From assembly GCA_002256345.1 (NCBI GenBank), contig NKIY01000001.1, positions 124,001 through 188,000 of the forward strand: a stretch of DNA of 64,000 nucleotides, read 5' to 3'. Positions 16,444-27,356 of this stretch are shown piece by piece. Made by a program: the position numbers and the translations under genes. Source of the stretch: Bradyrhizobiaceae bacterium PARB1 (lineage in GTDB: Bacteria > Pseudomonadota > Alphaproteobacteria > Rhizobiales > Xanthobacteraceae). A model generated the notes under the pieces. That model did not search any database, was not told the DNA's origin, and saw only the letters and a list, made by a program, of their open reading frames with translations. The first letter of the stretch is position 1. Every line of letters begins with the position of its first letter.

Positions 16444-17784
16444 ATGATCCGCCACTTCCCGCATTCCTTTTCCAAGCCCAAGGGTTTTTCAAAAAAATGG
16501 TCCCGACGCGGCCTGATGGCTGCGGCGGCAGGTTTGGCGCTCGGCCTGTCGGCCCTCTCGCCGGCGAAAGCCGCAGACGACACGATCAAGGTCGGTGTGC
16601 TGCATTCGCTGTCCGGCACCATGGCGATTTCCGAGACCACGCTGAAAGACACCGTCCTGTTCATGATCGATGAGCAGAACAAGAAGGGCGGCGTGCTCGG
16701 CAAGAAGCTCGAAGCCGTCGTCGTCGATCCCGCCTCGAACTGGCCGCTGTTCGCCGAAAAGGCGCGCGAGCTGATCACCAAGGACAAGGTCGCCGTGGTG
16801 TTCGGCTGCTGGACCTCGGTGTCCCGCAAGTCGGTGCTGCCGGTGTTCAAGGAGCTGAACAGCATCCTGTTCTACCCCGTGCAATATGAGGGTGAAGAGT
16901 CCGAGCGCAACGTGTTCTACACCGGCGCGGCGCCGAACCAGCAGGCGATCCCAGCAGTCGACTACCTGATGAAGGACGAGAAGGTGAAGCGCTGGGTGCT
17001 GGCCGGCACCGACTATGTCTATCCGCGCACCACAAACAAGATTCTGGAAGCCTACTTGAAGTCGAAGGGCGTCAAGCAGGAAGACATCATGATCAACTAC
17101 ACGCCGTTCGGTCACTCGGACTGGCAGACGATCGTGGCCGACATCAAGAAGTTCGGCTCGGCCGGCAAGAAGACCGCGGTGGTCTCCACCATCAATGGCG
17201 ACGCCAACGTTCCGTTCTACAAGGAGCTCGGCAATCAGGGCATCAAGGCGACCGACATTCCGGTGGTGGCGTTCTCGGTGGGTGAAGAAGAACTCGCAGG
17301 CATCGACACCAAACCGCTGATCGGTCATCTCGCGGCCTGGAACTACTTCGAGTCGATCAAGAATCCGGCCAACGAGAAGTTCATCAAGGAATGGCAGGCC
17401 TACACCAAAAATCCGAAGCGCGTGACCAATGACCCGATGGAGGCCACCTATATCGGCTTCAACATGTGGGTGAAGGCAGTCGAAAAGGCCAAATCGATCG
17501 AAGCTGACAAGGTGATCGACGCGCTGCCCGGCACCGAAACGGCAAACCTCACCGGTGGCACCTCGAAGATGCTGCCGAACCATCACATCACCAAGCCGGT
17601 CTTCATCGGCGAGATCAAGGGTAACGGTCAGTTCGATGTGGTCTGGAAGACCCCGTCGCTGGTGGCCGGTGACGCATGGTCGAAGGAGCTCGACGGCTCC
17701 AAGGACCTGATCGGCGACTGGGTCGGCAAGAAGTGCGGCAACTACAACACCAAGACCAACAAGTGCGGCGGTCAGGGCTCGTAA
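16444..17784 (+). CDS. urtA: Urea ABC transporter substrate-binding protein UrtA
   Basis: A 446-residue periplasmic binding protein of the branched-chain-amino-acid/amide class. The N-terminus has a twin-arginine signal (KKWSRRGLMAAAAGLALGLS...PAKA), so it is probably exported folded by Tat. The mature part starts DDTIKVGVLHSLSGTMAISE and contains VFGCWTSVSRKSVLPVF and EGEESERNVFYTGAAPNQQ, strongly characteristic of UrtA. The ATG at 16444 has AGGGAGAG upstream. It is the first gene after the sigma-54 promoter and is followed by a terminator-like hairpin before urtB, consistent with high expression of the binding protein. Confidence 0.96.
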   Translation: MIRHFPHSFSKPKGFSKKWSRRGLMAAAAGLALGLSALSPAKAADDTIKVGVLHSLSGTMAISETTLKDTVLFMIDEQNKKGGVLGKKLEAVVVDPASNWPLFAEKARELITKDKVAVVFGCWTSVSRKSVLPVFKELNSILFYPVQYEGEESERNVFYTGAAPNQQAIPAVDYLMKDEKVKRWVLAGTDYVYPRTTNKILEAYLKSKGVKQEDIMINYTPFGHSDWQTIVADIKKFGSAGKKTAVVSTINGDANVPFYKELGNQGIKATDIPVVAFSVGEEELAGIDTKPLIGHLAAWNYFESIKNPANEKFIKEWQAYTKNPKRVTNDPMEATYIGFNMWVKAVEKAKSIEADKVIDALPGTETANLTGGTSKMLPNHHITKPVFIGEIKGNGQFDVVWKTPSLVAGDAWSKELDGSKDLIGDWVGKKCGNYNTKTNKCGGQGS

Positions 17785-17960
17785 GTCAGTAGCAGTAGTC
17801 ACTGCGACGTGTCCGCCATAGCTCGCAGAGCGAAGGTCGGCGCATAGCGGCGAAGCAATTCAGTTCCTGGTTTTCTGGATCGCTCCGCCCAAGCGAAATT
17901 GGCTCAGCCAATTTTCGCCAAGGCTCGCAATGATGGTGCGGGTTGTTCTCTCCCGAGACT

Positions 17961-17996
17961 GGAGAAGGCGGTTCATCGCCGCCTTCTCCCCCTTTT
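17961..17996 (+). terminator. Partial terminator/attenuator hairpin between urtA and urtB
   Basis: An 11-bp perfect stem (GGAGAAGGCGG / CCGCCTTCTCC) with a 7-base loop at 17961-17989, followed by a pyrimidine tract with five T (CCCTTTTTCCC). It lies 177 bases after the urtA stop and just before urtB. It would end part of the transcripts and protect urtA mRNA, giving more binding protein than permease. Confidence 0.65.
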
Positions 17997-18018
17997 TCCC
18001 GCCGGGGACTTTAGAGTG

Positions 18019-19626
18019 ATGCACCTTTTCGAACGCTGCCGCGCAATCGCGCTCGCCTGTCTGCTGCTGGCCGCGACCGCCATTCCGGCACTGGCCGCTC
18101 CCTTCGAGGACGCCGTCGCCAAACTCACCACCGACGATTTCTCCGACACCGGCGATGCCGTCGCGGAGATTGCATCCTCGGGCAATCCGCAGGCTGGGCC
18201 GATCATCAGCGCATTGCAGGATGGCCGCCTGTTATTCGATGCCGACAGCAAGAAGGTTTATGTGACCGGTGCAGACGGCAGCGTCACCGATGCGGCCACG
18301 GGTCAGCCGGTCGCGAGCGTTCCGTCCAGTGCGACCGCCGTGCGTCTGAACAATCGCCTGCGGCGGCAGGTCGAGACGGCGCTCGGTGGCCTCGATCTGG
18401 TTTCGCCGGATCCTGCCAAGCGTGTGCTCGCCGCTGAGTCGGTCTTCAAGAGTCACGACGTGGCGATGTTGCCCACTGTGGAAACGGTACTCGCAAAGGA
18501 AACCGACAAGGCCGCCAGGCAGGCTTTCACCGAAGCCCGCGCCGCGATCATCCTCTACAAGGAAGACGCGAGCGAAGCCGAGAAGATCGCTGCCATCGCC
18601 GTGATCAAGGCTCGCGCCGATCAGGACGCACTCGCCGTGCTCACCGGCTTGCCGGCGGATCAGAGCGTCGGCGTTGCCCGCACTGCTGCTAGCGCGATCA
18701 CTGCCATCAACAGCCGGCAGACCCTGTGGTCGATCGGCCAGAATGCCTGGTACGGCCTTTCGCTCGGCTCAGTGCTGTTGCTCGCCGCTATCGGCCTCGC
18801 CATCACCTTCGGCGTGATGGGTGTCATCAACATGGCTCATGGCGAGATGGTGATGATCGGCGCCTACGTCACTTTCGTGGTGCAGGATGTTATCCGCACC
18901 AGCTATCCCGGCCTGTTCGATTATTCGCTGCTGATCGCGGTGCCGCTCGCTTTTCTGATCGCGGGGGCCATCGGCATCGTCATCGAACGCACCATCATTC
19001 GTTTCCTCTATGGACGCCCACTGGAGACGCTGCTCGCCACCTGGGGCCTGTCGCTGGTGCTGCAGCAGGCGGTGCGCACCATGTTCGGTCCGACCAATCG
19101 CGAGGTCGGCAACCCCTCCTGGATGTCCGGCGCCTTCGAACTCGGCCAGCTCACCATCACCTATAATCGCCTCTGGATCCTCTGCTTCACCATGGCGGTA
19201 TTCGTGATCCTGCTGGCGATGCTGCGCTACACCAGCATGGGTCTCGAAATGCGCGCGGTGACGCAGAACCGTCGCATGGCCGCCTCCATGGGTATCGCCA
19301 CTTCCCGCGTCGATGCACTCACCTTCGGTCTTGGCTCCGGCATCGCCGGTATAGCCGGCGTGGCACTGTCGCAGATCGACAATGTCTCGCCCAATCTCGG
19401 CCAGAGCTACATCATCGACTCATTCATGGTCGTGGTGTTCGGCGGCGTCGGCAATCTATGGGGCACGCTCGTTGGCGCGCTCTCGCTCGGCATCGCGAAT
19501 AAGTTTCTCGAGCCGGTCGCTGGCGCCGTGCTCGGCAAGATCGCCATTCTCGTGCTGATCATCCTGTTCATCCAGAAACGCCCGCGCGGCCTGTTCGCAC
19601 TCAAGGGCAGGGCGATCGAAGCATGA
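18019..19626 (+). CDS. urtB: Urea ABC transporter permease UrtB
   Basis: A 535-residue protein. The ATG at 18019 opens with a signal peptide (IALACLLLAATAIPALAAPF), followed by a soluble periplasmic extension of roughly 200 residues rich in Ala/Asp/Lys helices. A LivH-type permease then starts near residue 250, with about eight membrane helices and the signature FGVMGVINMAHGEMVMIGAY. The extension is a known feature of UrtB and is absent from LivH. The final residues overlap urtC by 4 bases (ATGA). A longer frame from 17899 covers the hairpin upstream and is rejected. Confidence 0.94.
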   Translation: MHLFERCRAIALACLLLAATAIPALAAPFEDAVAKLTTDDFSDTGDAVAEIASSGNPQAGPIISALQDGRLLFDADSKKVYVTGADGSVTDAATGQPVASVPSSATAVRLNNRLRRQVETALGGLDLVSPDPAKRVLAAESVFKSHDVAMLPTVETVLAKETDKAARQAFTEARAAIILYKEDASEAEKIAAIAVIKARADQDALAVLTGLPADQSVGVARTAASAITAINSRQTLWSIGQNAWYGLSLGSVLLLAAIGLAITFGVMGVINMAHGEMVMIGAYVTFVVQDVIRTSYPGLFDYSLLIAVPLAFLIAGAIGIVIERTIIRFLYGRPLETLLATWGLSLVLQQAVRTMFGPTNREVGNPSWMSGAFELGQLTITYNRLWILCFTMAVFVILLAMLRYTSMGLEMRAVTQNRRMAASMGIATSRVDALTFGLGSGIAGIAGVALSQIDNVSPNLGQSYIIDSFMVVVFGGVGNLWGTLVGALSLGIANKFLEPVAGAVLGKIAILVLIILFIQKRPRGLFALKGRAIEA

Positions 19627-20792
19627 CCCCGCATTTCCTCACACGCACCCTCGATCGCAGCGCCACGATCTTCATCCTGATCGTTGCCGCCGTCGGCATC
19701 GTGCTGCCGTTGCTCAACCTGCTGTTGCCGGCCAATTCGCCGCTGCAGGTGCCGACCTATCTGATCTCGCTGTTCGGCAAATATGTCTGCTACGCCATTC
19801 TCGCCCTCTCGATTGATCTGATCTGGGGCTATTGCGGCATCCTCTCGCTCGGCCACGGCGCCTTCTTCGCGCTCGGCGGCTATGCCATGGGCATGTATCT
19901 GATGCGTCAGATCGGCTCTCGCGGCGTTTATGGCAATCCGGTGCTGCCCGATTTCATGGTGTTCCTGAACTACAAGGCGCTGCCGTGGTACTGGTACGGC
20001 TTCGACATGTTCTGGTTTGCCGCATTGATGGTGCTGGTGGTGCCGGGCCTGCTCGCTTTTTGCTTCGGCTGGCTCGCCTTCCGCTCACGCGTCACCGGCG
20101 TTTATCTGTCGATCATTACCCAGGCGATGACCTATGCGTTGCTGCTCGCCTTCTTCCGCAATGATTTCGGCTTCGGCGGCAACAACGGTCTGACCGATTT
20201 CAAGGACATCTTGGGCTTCAACATCCAGAGTGACGGCACCCGCGCCGCACTGTTCGTGGCAAGTTGCCTGGCCTTGATCCTCGCTTTCTTTATGTGCCGC
20301 GCCATCGTCACCTCCAAGCTCGGCAAGGTGTTGATCGCCGTGCGCGATGCGGAGTCCCGCACGCGCTTCCTCGGCTATCGCGTCGAATCCTACAAGCTGT
20401 TTGTCTTCACGCTGTCGGCCTGCATGGCCGGCGTCGCCGGCGCGCTCTACGTGCCGCAGGTCGGCATCATCAATCCCGGCGAATTCGCGCCGGGCAATTC
20501 CATCGAGGCGGTGATCTGGGTCGCCGTCGGTGGTCGCGGCACGCTGGTCGGTGCGGCGCTTGGTGCTGTCGTCGTCAACTATGCCAAGACCTTCTTCACC
20601 TCCGGCGCATTGGCGCCGTACTGGCTGTTCATGTTGGGCGCGCTGTTCATCCTGGTGACGCTGCTCTTGCCCAAGGGCATCGTCGGCACCTTCAATGCCT
20701 GGATCGACGGTCGCAAGGTGCGCGATACCGCCAATGCTGACAGTGCCGCCGTGGAAGATGGCATCGTCAAATCCGATCTGGAGAAGGCGTGA
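19623..20792 (+). CDS. urtC: Urea ABC transporter permease UrtC
   Basis: A 389-residue LivM-type inner-membrane permease with about ten hydrophobic segments. Family markers include DLIWGYCGILSLGHGAFFALGGYAMGMYLM-type residues (about 60-95) and NPGEFAPGNSIEAVIWVAVGGRGTLVGA (split here for length: NPGEFAPGNSIEAVIW, then VAVGGRGTLVGA). It forms the translocation pore with UrtB. Start and stop are coupled to neighbours: 4-base overlap with urtB, 1-base overlap with urtD. Confidence 0.95.
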   Translation: MTPHFLTRTLDRSATIFILIVAAVGIVLPLLNLLLPANSPLQVPTYLISLFGKYVCYAILALSIDLIWGYCGILSLGHGAFFALGGYAMGMYLMRQIGSRGVYGNPVLPDFMVFLNYKALPWYWYGFDMFWFAALMVLVVPGLLAFCFGWLAFRSRVTGVYLSIITQAMTYALLLAFFRNDFGFGGNNGLTDFKDILGFNIQSDGTRAALFVASCLALILAFFMCRAIVTSKLGKVLIAVRDAESRTRFLGYRVESYKLFVFTLSACMAGVAGALYVPQVGIINPGEFAPGNSIEAVIWVAVGGRGTLVGAALGAVVVNYAKTFFTSGALAPYWLFMLGALFILVTLLLPKGIVGTFNAWIDGRKVRDTANADSAAVEDGIVKSDLEKA

Positions 20793-21610
20793 TGACCGCT
20801 ACCGCCATACTCACAGCGGTCGATCCGCAGGTCGCCGCCCGCGAAGCCGAAGCACGGCAGAAGCGCATTACTTCGGCACAACTCTATCTCGATGGCGTGC
20901 ATGTCTCCTTCGACGGTTTCCATGCCATCAACAATCTGTCGATGGTGCTCGCCCCCGGCGAGATGCGCGCCATCATCGGTCCCAATGGTGCCGGCAAGAC
21001 CACGATGATGGACATCATCACCGGCAAGACCAAGCCGGACGAGGGTGACGTCTATTTCGATGGCAGGCACGATCTCACGCTGCTGGACGAGACCGAGATC
21101 GCCAAGCTGGGCATCGGTCGCAAATTTCAGAAGCCGACCGTGTTCGAAAGCCAGACCATCCAGGACAATCTTCTGCTGGCGCTGAATGTCGATCATAGTG
21201 TCCGCGGCACGCTGTTCTGGCGTGGCAGCCGCGACGAGGCCGAGCGGATCGACAGGGTTCTGGAAACCATCCGTCTTACCGATGCCCGCGATCGCCTCGC
21301 CGGCAATCTCTCCCACGGCCAGAAACAGTGGCTGGAAATCGGCATGCTGTTGGCGCAGGATCCGAAGGTGTTGCTGGTGGACGAGCCGGTCGCCGGTATG
21401 ACCGACGTTGAGACGCATCAGACCGCAGAGCTTCTGAAGGCGATTAATCGTGACAACAAAACGGTGATGGTCGTCGAGCACGACATGACCTTCGTGCGCG
21501 AGCTCGGCGTCAAGGTGACGTGCCTGCACGAAGGAACAGTACTGGCCGAAGGCAACATCGACGACGTTTCGACCAACGAGCGCGTGGTCGAAGTGTATCT
21601 GGGGCGCTAG
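20792..21610 (+). CDS. urtD: Urea ABC transporter ATP-binding protein UrtD
   Basis: A 272-residue ABC ATPase of the LivG type. Walker A is GPNGAGKTTMMD, the Q-loop region IGRKFQKPTVFESQTIQDNL follows, then the signature region LSHGQKQWLEIGMLLAQDP, Walker B VLLVDEPVAGM and the switch His in VMVVEHDMTFV. The segment KFQKPTVFESQTI is specific to UrtD-type proteins. The ATG at 20792 shares one base with the urtC stop. A GTG three bases earlier is also possible. Confidence 0.95.
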   Translation: MTATAILTAVDPQVAAREAEARQKRITSAQLYLDGVHVSFDGFHAINNLSMVLAPGEMRAIIGPNGAGKTTMMDIITGKTKPDEGDVYFDGRHDLTLLDETEIAKLGIGRKFQKPTVFESQTIQDNLLLALNVDHSVRGTLFWRGSRDEAERIDRVLETIRLTDARDRLAGNLSHGQKQWLEIGMLLAQDPKVLLVDEPVAGMTDVETHQTAELLKAINRDNKTVMVVEHDMTFVRELGVKVTCLHEGTVLAEGNIDDVSTNERVVEVYLGR

Positions 21611-21657
21611 CGCGTGATCCCGAAAAGTGGATGCCGGTTTTCGGATCAGATCATGCG
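21611..21657. repeat. Palindromic intergenic repeat between urtD and urtE
   Basis: A 47-base imperfect palindrome starting right after the urtD stop: CGCGTGATCCCGAAAAGTGG, a 3-base centre, then CCGGTTTTCGGATCA and GATCATGCG. Paired parts are CG-TGATC/GATCA-GCG and CGAAAA/TTTTCGG. This form (GATC...GAAAA..GG...CC..TTTTC...GATC) resembles short palindromic elements dispersed through Bradyrhizobium-group genomes. It lies inside the transport operon, in the 62 bases between urtD and urtE. Confidence 0.7.
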
Positions 21658-21672
21658 TAAGGAAATACTCCC

Positions 21673-22368
21673 ATGCTGAAAGTCGACAGTATCAGCCTTC
21701 ACTACGGCGCAGCTCAGGCGCTCCGTGGCGTCACGGTTTCCGCAGAACCCGGTAAGGTCACCTGCGTGCTTGGCCGCAACGGCGTCGGCAAGACCTCGCT
21801 GCTGCGCGCCATGGTCGGCCAGCAGGCGATTTCGTCAGGCTCCATCACCTTCGACGGGCAGGATATCTCGAAGCTGAAACCTTTCGAGCGTGCCCGTCGC
21901 GGCATCGGCTTCGTGCCGCAGGGCCGCGAAATCTTTCCGCTGCTCACGGTCGAGGAGAACCTCAAGACCGGCTATGCGCCGCTGAAGCGTGCCGACCGTA
22001 CGATCCCGGATGACGTGTACTCGCTCTTCCCGGTGCTGAAATCCATGCTTGGTCGTCGTGGCGGCGACCTCTCCGGCGGCCAGCAGCAGCAGCTCGCCAT
22101 CGGCCGAGCGCTGGTGATGCGGCCGAAGCTTCTCCTGCTTGACGAGCCTACCGAAGGCATCCAGCCCTCGATAATCAAGGATATCGGCCGCGCCATTTCC
22201 TATCTGCGTTCTCTGGGCACCATCGCCATCGTGCTGGTGGAGCAATATCTCGACTTCGCCTGCGAACTCGGCGACAATTTTGCCGTGATGGATCGCGGTG
22301 CGGTCAAATACAGCTGTGACCGCGCCAATCTCGATCCCGCCGAGATCAGCCGCCAGATGGCGTTGTGA
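21673..22368 (+). CDS. urtE: Urea ABC transporter ATP-binding protein UrtE
   Basis: A 231-residue LivF-type ATPase. Walker A GRNGVGKTSLLRAMVG, Q-loop FVPQGREIFPLLTVEENLKT, signature LSGGQQQQLAIGRALVM and Walker B LLLLDEPTEGIQPSII are all present. It is the second ATPase of the urea importer. AAGGA lies upstream of the ATG. It is the last transport gene; ureD follows after 15 bases, so transport and urease genes are probably cotranscribed. Confidence 0.95.
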   Translation: MLKVDSISLHYGAAQALRGVTVSAEPGKVTCVLGRNGVGKTSLLRAMVGQQAISSGSITFDGQDISKLKPFERARRGIGFVPQGREIFPLLTVEENLKTGYAPLKRADRTIPDDVYSLFPVLKSMLGRRGGDLSGGQQQQLAIGRALVMRPKLLLLDEPTEGIQPSIIKDIGRAISYLRSLGTIAIVLVEQYLDFACELGDNFAVMDRGAVKYSCDRANLDPAEISRQMAL

Positions 22369-22383
22369 GGCGCTGTCGTTGGA

Positions 22384-23217
22384 ATGCCTATGAAGGACGC
22401 CCTGATATCATCCGCGAGCTTCGCCGCTAACCGCGCCCGTGGCGCAGTAGCGTTCGACGTGCATCTGGTCGAGGGCCGCACCCGCCGTCGCCAGCTGCAT
22501 GAATCCGGCTCGCTTCGTGTCCGCTTTCCCTCGCCGGAGGATGACGGGCTCACCGCCATGTTCGTCAACACCGCCGGCGGTGCGGCCGGTGGCGATCGCT
22601 TCGATATCGACATCACAGCCGGCGAGGGCACCCGCCTCACGCTATCGACGGCCGCCGCCGAAAAGATCTATCGCTCCCACGGCCCCGCCGCGGAGATCAA
22701 TATCTCGCTGCGCGCCGAAGCTGGCGCGCATCTGAGCTGGCTGCCGCAGGAGACCATCCTCTTCGATCAGGCACGCACCGAACGCAGCATTGATATCGAT
22801 CTGGCAGACAGCGCCTCGTTGGTCCTGTGCGAGATCGTCGTGTTCGGCCGCACCGCCATGGGCGAGGCGATGCGGTCTGGCTCCTTCATCGACCGCTGGC
22901 GCCTGCGCCGCGGCGGCCGGCTGGTCTTCGCCGAGAATGTCCGCCTCGATGGCGACATCGGCACGAAACTGGCCGCGCCCGCAATCGCCAATGGCGGTCT
23001 CGCCATTGCGACTGCGTTGATCGTGCCGGGCGATGAGACGCTGCTCGAGCGGCTACGCGAGACGGCAGAGCAGGCCGGTTGCGAAGTCGGCGTTTCGCTG
23101 TGGAACGGATTTGCAATGGCCCGCATCTGTGCGCAAGATGCCGCAAAATTGCGGGCCGACATGATGGCGCTGCTGTTGCAATCGCGTGCGATGCTGCCAC
23201 GCATGTGGCTGAACTAA
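22384..23217 (+). CDS. ureD: Urease accessory protein UreD
   Basis: A 277-residue cytoplasmic accessory protein, also called UreH, that binds apo-urease and with UreF and UreG forms the nickel-delivery complex. Recognisable segments are [29 protein letters not shown] (residues about 44-72, written in parts: [26 protein letters not shown]), [18 protein letters not shown] and [12 protein letters not shown]. Two in-frame ATGs, at 22384 and 22390, are both possible starts. Length and motif order are normal for UreD. Confidence 0.94.
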   Translation: MPMKDALISSASFAANRARGAVAFDVHLVEGRTRRRQLHESGSLRVRFPSPEDDGLTAMFVNTAGGAAGGDRFDIDITAGEGTRLTLSTAAAEKIYRSHGPAAEINISLRAEAGAHLSWLPQETILFDQARTERSIDIDLADSASLVLCEIVVFGRTAMGEAMRSGSFIDRWRLRRGGRLVFAENVRLDGDIGTKLAAPAIANGGLAIATALIVPGDETLLERLRETAEQAGCEVGVSLWNGFAMARICAQDAAKLRADMMALLLQSRAMLPRMWLN

Positions 23218-23234
23218 TCAATCAGGGAAGTCCG

Positions 23235-23537
23235 ATGAACCTGTCCCCTCGCGAGAAAGACAAGCTCCTGATCTCCATGGCGGCCATCGTGGCGCGCCGC
23301 AGGCTGGAGCGCGGCGTCAAGCTCAATCATCCCGAAGCGATTGCGATCATTTCCGACTTCATCGTCGAAGGCGCTCGCGACGGTCGCACGGTGGCGGAGC
23401 TGATGAAGGCTGGCGCCGAAGTGATTACGCGTGCCCAGTGCATGGAGGGGATCGCCGAGATGATCCACGACATTCAGGTCGAGGCCACGTTCCCCGATGG
23501 AACCAAGCTCGTCACCGTTCACGAACCCATTCGTTGA
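23235..23537 (+). CDS. ureA: Urease gamma subunit
   Basis: A 100-residue subunit beginning [20 protein letters not shown], with [21 protein letters not shown] and the ending [22 protein letters not shown] that is standard for UreA. It packs against the alpha and beta subunits in the urease trimer of trimers. The ATG at 23235 has GGGAAG upstream. A frame from 23079 only overlaps ureD. Confidence 0.97.
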   Translation: MNLSPREKDKLLISMAAIVARRRLERGVKLNHPEAIAIISDFIVEGARDGRTVAELMKAGAEVITRAQCMEGIAEMIHDIQVEATFPDGTKLVTVHEPIR

Positions 23538-23545
23538 GGCCCAGC

Positions 23546-23851
23546 ATGATCCCCGGCGAAATGTTCATCCAGGACGGCGAGATCGAGCTCAATGCCGGCC
23601 GCAAGGCGATCACGTTGTCCGTCGCCAACACCGGTGACCGGCCGATCCAGGTCGGCTCGCACTATCATTTCTTCGAGACCAATCCCGCGCTGAAATTCGA
23701 TCGCAAGCAAGCCCGCGGCATGCGCCTTGATATCGCCGCCGGCACGGCCGTTCGGTTCGAGCCGGGCCAGACCCGTGACGTGCAACTTGTCGAACTCGCC
23801 GGCAAGCGTACCGTCTACGGCTTCCGCGGCGATGTGATGGGGAAGCTCTGA
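23546..23851 (+). CDS. ureB: Urease beta subunit
   Basis: A 101-residue subunit: [39 protein letters not shown] and [20 protein letters not shown] are UreB hallmarks. It starts 8 bases after the ureA stop and ends 1 base before the ureC start, so the three structural genes are tightly coupled. Separate beta and gamma genes are the usual bacterial arrangement. Confidence 0.97.
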   Translation: MIPGEMFIQDGEIELNAGRKAITLSVANTGDRPIQVGSHYHFFETNPALKFDRKQARGMRLDIAAGTAVRFEPGQTRDVQLVELAGKRTVYGFRGDVMGKL

Positions 23852-23852
23852 G

Positions 23853-25565
<1,713 letters not shown>

Positions 25566-25685
25566 TTCTGTCGTCCCGGTGTTCTCCGGAACAACGGACG
25601 AATGAGGCCTCTTCCTCCGCTCCTGATAACCTCCTAATGTCCTCCCGGCATGTTCAGCCACAACAATAAACCGGGAGGACTCCCC

Positions 25686-25985
25686 TTGATCTACGTCGTT
25701 GCCACTCTGTCCGTGAAACCCGAAGCCCGCGCCGAACTGATCGAAGCCGCCAAGGCCTGTATCGCCGAAACCCGCAAGGAGCCGGGCAACATCGCCTATG
25801 ATCTCCATGAGAGCGTTACCGACCCGAGCCGCATGGTGTTCGTCGAGCAGTGGGAAAATGCCGAAGCCCTGGTGCCGCACAGGACACAGGAACATATGAA
25901 GACATTCGGCCGTGTCGCAGTGAAGTGCTTCGCCGCGCCGCCGAAGATCGAAATCATCACGCCCGCTGACGTGGTCGTGCGTTAA
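25686..25985 (+). CDS. ABM-domain (antibiotic biosynthesis monooxygenase-like) protein
   Basis: A 99-residue single ABM domain, starting at a TTG that follows a perfect GGGAGGA at 25673-25679. The longer frame from 25650 would include the ribosome-binding site itself. Family features are [55 protein letters not shown] and HMKTFG. Small ABM proteins are ferredoxin-like dimers; some oxidise quinols, others are heme-degrading or of unknown use. It lies between ureC and ureE in the same direction and is probably cotranscribed. I know of no established role for it in urease maturation. Confidence 0.85.
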   Translation: MIYVVATLSVKPEARAELIEAAKACIAETRKEPGNIAYDLHESVTDPSRMVFVEQWENAEALVPHRTQEHMKTFGRVAVKCFAAPPKIEIITPADVVVR

Positions 25986-26002
25986 GCCAAACGAGAGATT
26001 CC

Positions 26003-26599
26003 ATGATCCGCGCAACTGCCGTCATTGGCCAATATCACTGGATCGAGGCCGCGATCGACACCGTCGTTCTCGACTTCGACGATCGTCATCGCCGTCGCAT
26101 GGTGATGACGGGAACGCGCGGACTGGAATTTCTGCTCGACCTGGAAAACGCCGTCGCCTTGCGCGGCGGCGACGCGCTGGTGCTGGAAGACGGCCGCCGC
26201 GTCGAGGTGGTCGCAGCACCAGAGCCGCTGATCGAGATTCGCGGCACCGATCCGGGCCATCTCGTGCGTCTCGCCTGGCATCTCGGCAATCGCCATCTGC
26301 CGACGCAGATCATGGCGAAGGGCCTGCGCATCCGCCGCGATCACGTCATCGAGGAGATGGTGCGTGGTCTCGGCGCCCGCGTCATCGAGATCGAGGCGCC
26401 GTTCGATCCCGAAGGCGGCGCCTATGCGCCTGCGCATCAGTCGCACGCCCATCATGATCATGCCGATCACGGTTGCAGCCACGATCATCACGGCCACGCG
26501 CACGGCAAGCACGATCATGGTCACGTCCATGACGAGCATTGCGGACACGATCACCATCATCGTGACCACGGGCATTCCCATGCTCATGGCCACAAATAA
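26003..26599 (+). CDS. ureE: Urease accessory nickel metallochaperone UreE
   Basis: A 198-residue protein with an N-terminal peptide-binding domain and a metal-binding domain ([20 protein letters not shown], then [20 protein letters not shown]). It is followed by a long histidine-rich tail of about 55 residues (from [13 protein letters not shown] to [10 protein letters not shown]) containing more than 20 His and two Cys. UreE carries nickel to the UreDFG complex, and His-rich tails store or concentrate nickel. The 3' end overlaps ureF. Confidence 0.95.
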   Translation: MIRATAVIGQYHWIEAAIDTVVLDFDDRHRRRMVMTGTRGLEFLLDLENAVALRGGDALVLEDGRRVEVVAAPEPLIEIRGTDPGHLVRLAWHLGNRHLPTQIMAKGLRIRRDHVIEEMVRGLGARVIEIEAPFDPEGGAYAPAHQSHAHHDHADHGCSHDHHGHAHGKHDHGHVHDEHCGHDHHHRDHGHSHAHGHK

Positions 26600-27326
26600 G
26601 CCGGCGGACGCAACACTGCCGCTTGATTCGTCGACGCTTTCCGCTGCCGAAGGCGCGGCGCTTTATCGGCTGATGACATGGCTGTCGCCGTCCTTCCCGG
26701 TCGGCGCTTTCTCCTATTCGAGCGGCATCGAATGGGCGGTGGAAGCCGGCGATATTGCCGATGCTGCCACGCTGCGGGAATGGCTGTCCGTCATGCTGTC
26801 GGATGGCGCAGGCTTCTGCGACGGCGTCTTTCTCGCACACATCCATCGAGCCGCGGCGGCCGGCGATGACAAAACGCTGCGGGATGTTGCCGAACTCGCC
26901 AGCGCCTTCGTGCCGTCGAGGGAGCGCCTTCTCGAGGCGTCCACGCAAGGCAAGGCTTTTATCGAAATCTCCATGAATGCGTGGCCGCATGAAGCGCTGC
27001 CGCAGCTGGTTGCCGCCTGTAATGGTGTCGTCGTCTATCCCGTCGCCGTCGGCCTCGTCAGCGCCGCCCATGGCGTGCCGCTGGCGCCAACCATGCATGC
27101 GTTCTTTCATGCGGTTGTCTCGAACTGGATTTCTGCCGGGGCGCGTCTCGTGCCTCTCGGCCAGACCGACAGCCAGCGCGTGCTCGCGGCTCTGGAGCCG
27201 GTGGTGGTTCAGACCGGCGAGCGCGCCATGACGGCTTCGCTCGATGATCTCGGCAGCGCGACCTTTCGTTCGGACATCGCCAGCATGCGCCACGAGACGC
27301 AATATACGCGGCTGTTTCGGTCATGA
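26586..27326 (+). CDS. ureF: Urease accessory protein UreF
   Basis: A 246-residue helical protein with the UreF motif [20 protein letters not shown] and the C-terminal [20 protein letters not shown], where the final Arg/His-rich region contacts UreD and UreG. It acts as a fidelity factor for UreG GTPase during nickel insertion. Start candidates are ATGs at 26580 and 26586; both overlap the last codons of ureE, which suggests coupling. The long upstream frame runs antisense-like through the His-codon region of ureE and is not real coding sequence. Confidence 0.93.
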   Translation: MATNKPADATLPLDSSTLSAAEGAALYRLMTWLSPSFPVGAFSYSSGIEWAVEAGDIADAATLREWLSVMLSDGAGFCDGVFLAHIHRAAAAGDDKTLRDVAELASAFVPSRERLLEASTQGKAFIEISMNAWPHEALPQLVAACNGVVVYPVAVGLVSAAHGVPLAPTMHAFFHAVVSNWISAGARLVPLGQTDSQRVLAALEPVVVQTGERAMTASLDDLGSATFRSDIASMRHETQYTRLFRS

Positions 27327-27356
27327 CTTTCACAAGCAACGCAGCGAGCAACTGAT

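Noticed and set aside
16489-17802. 437-codon minus-strand frame over urtA
   Set aside because: Antisense to urtA, which has signal peptide, binding-protein motifs and promoter. No features in the antisense product.
26430-26599. Repetitive His-codon stretch as a possible CRISPR or tandem repeat
   Set aside because: The periodic GACCA/CATCA-like pattern encodes the His-rich tail of UreE in frame. There are no fixed-length repeats and spacers.
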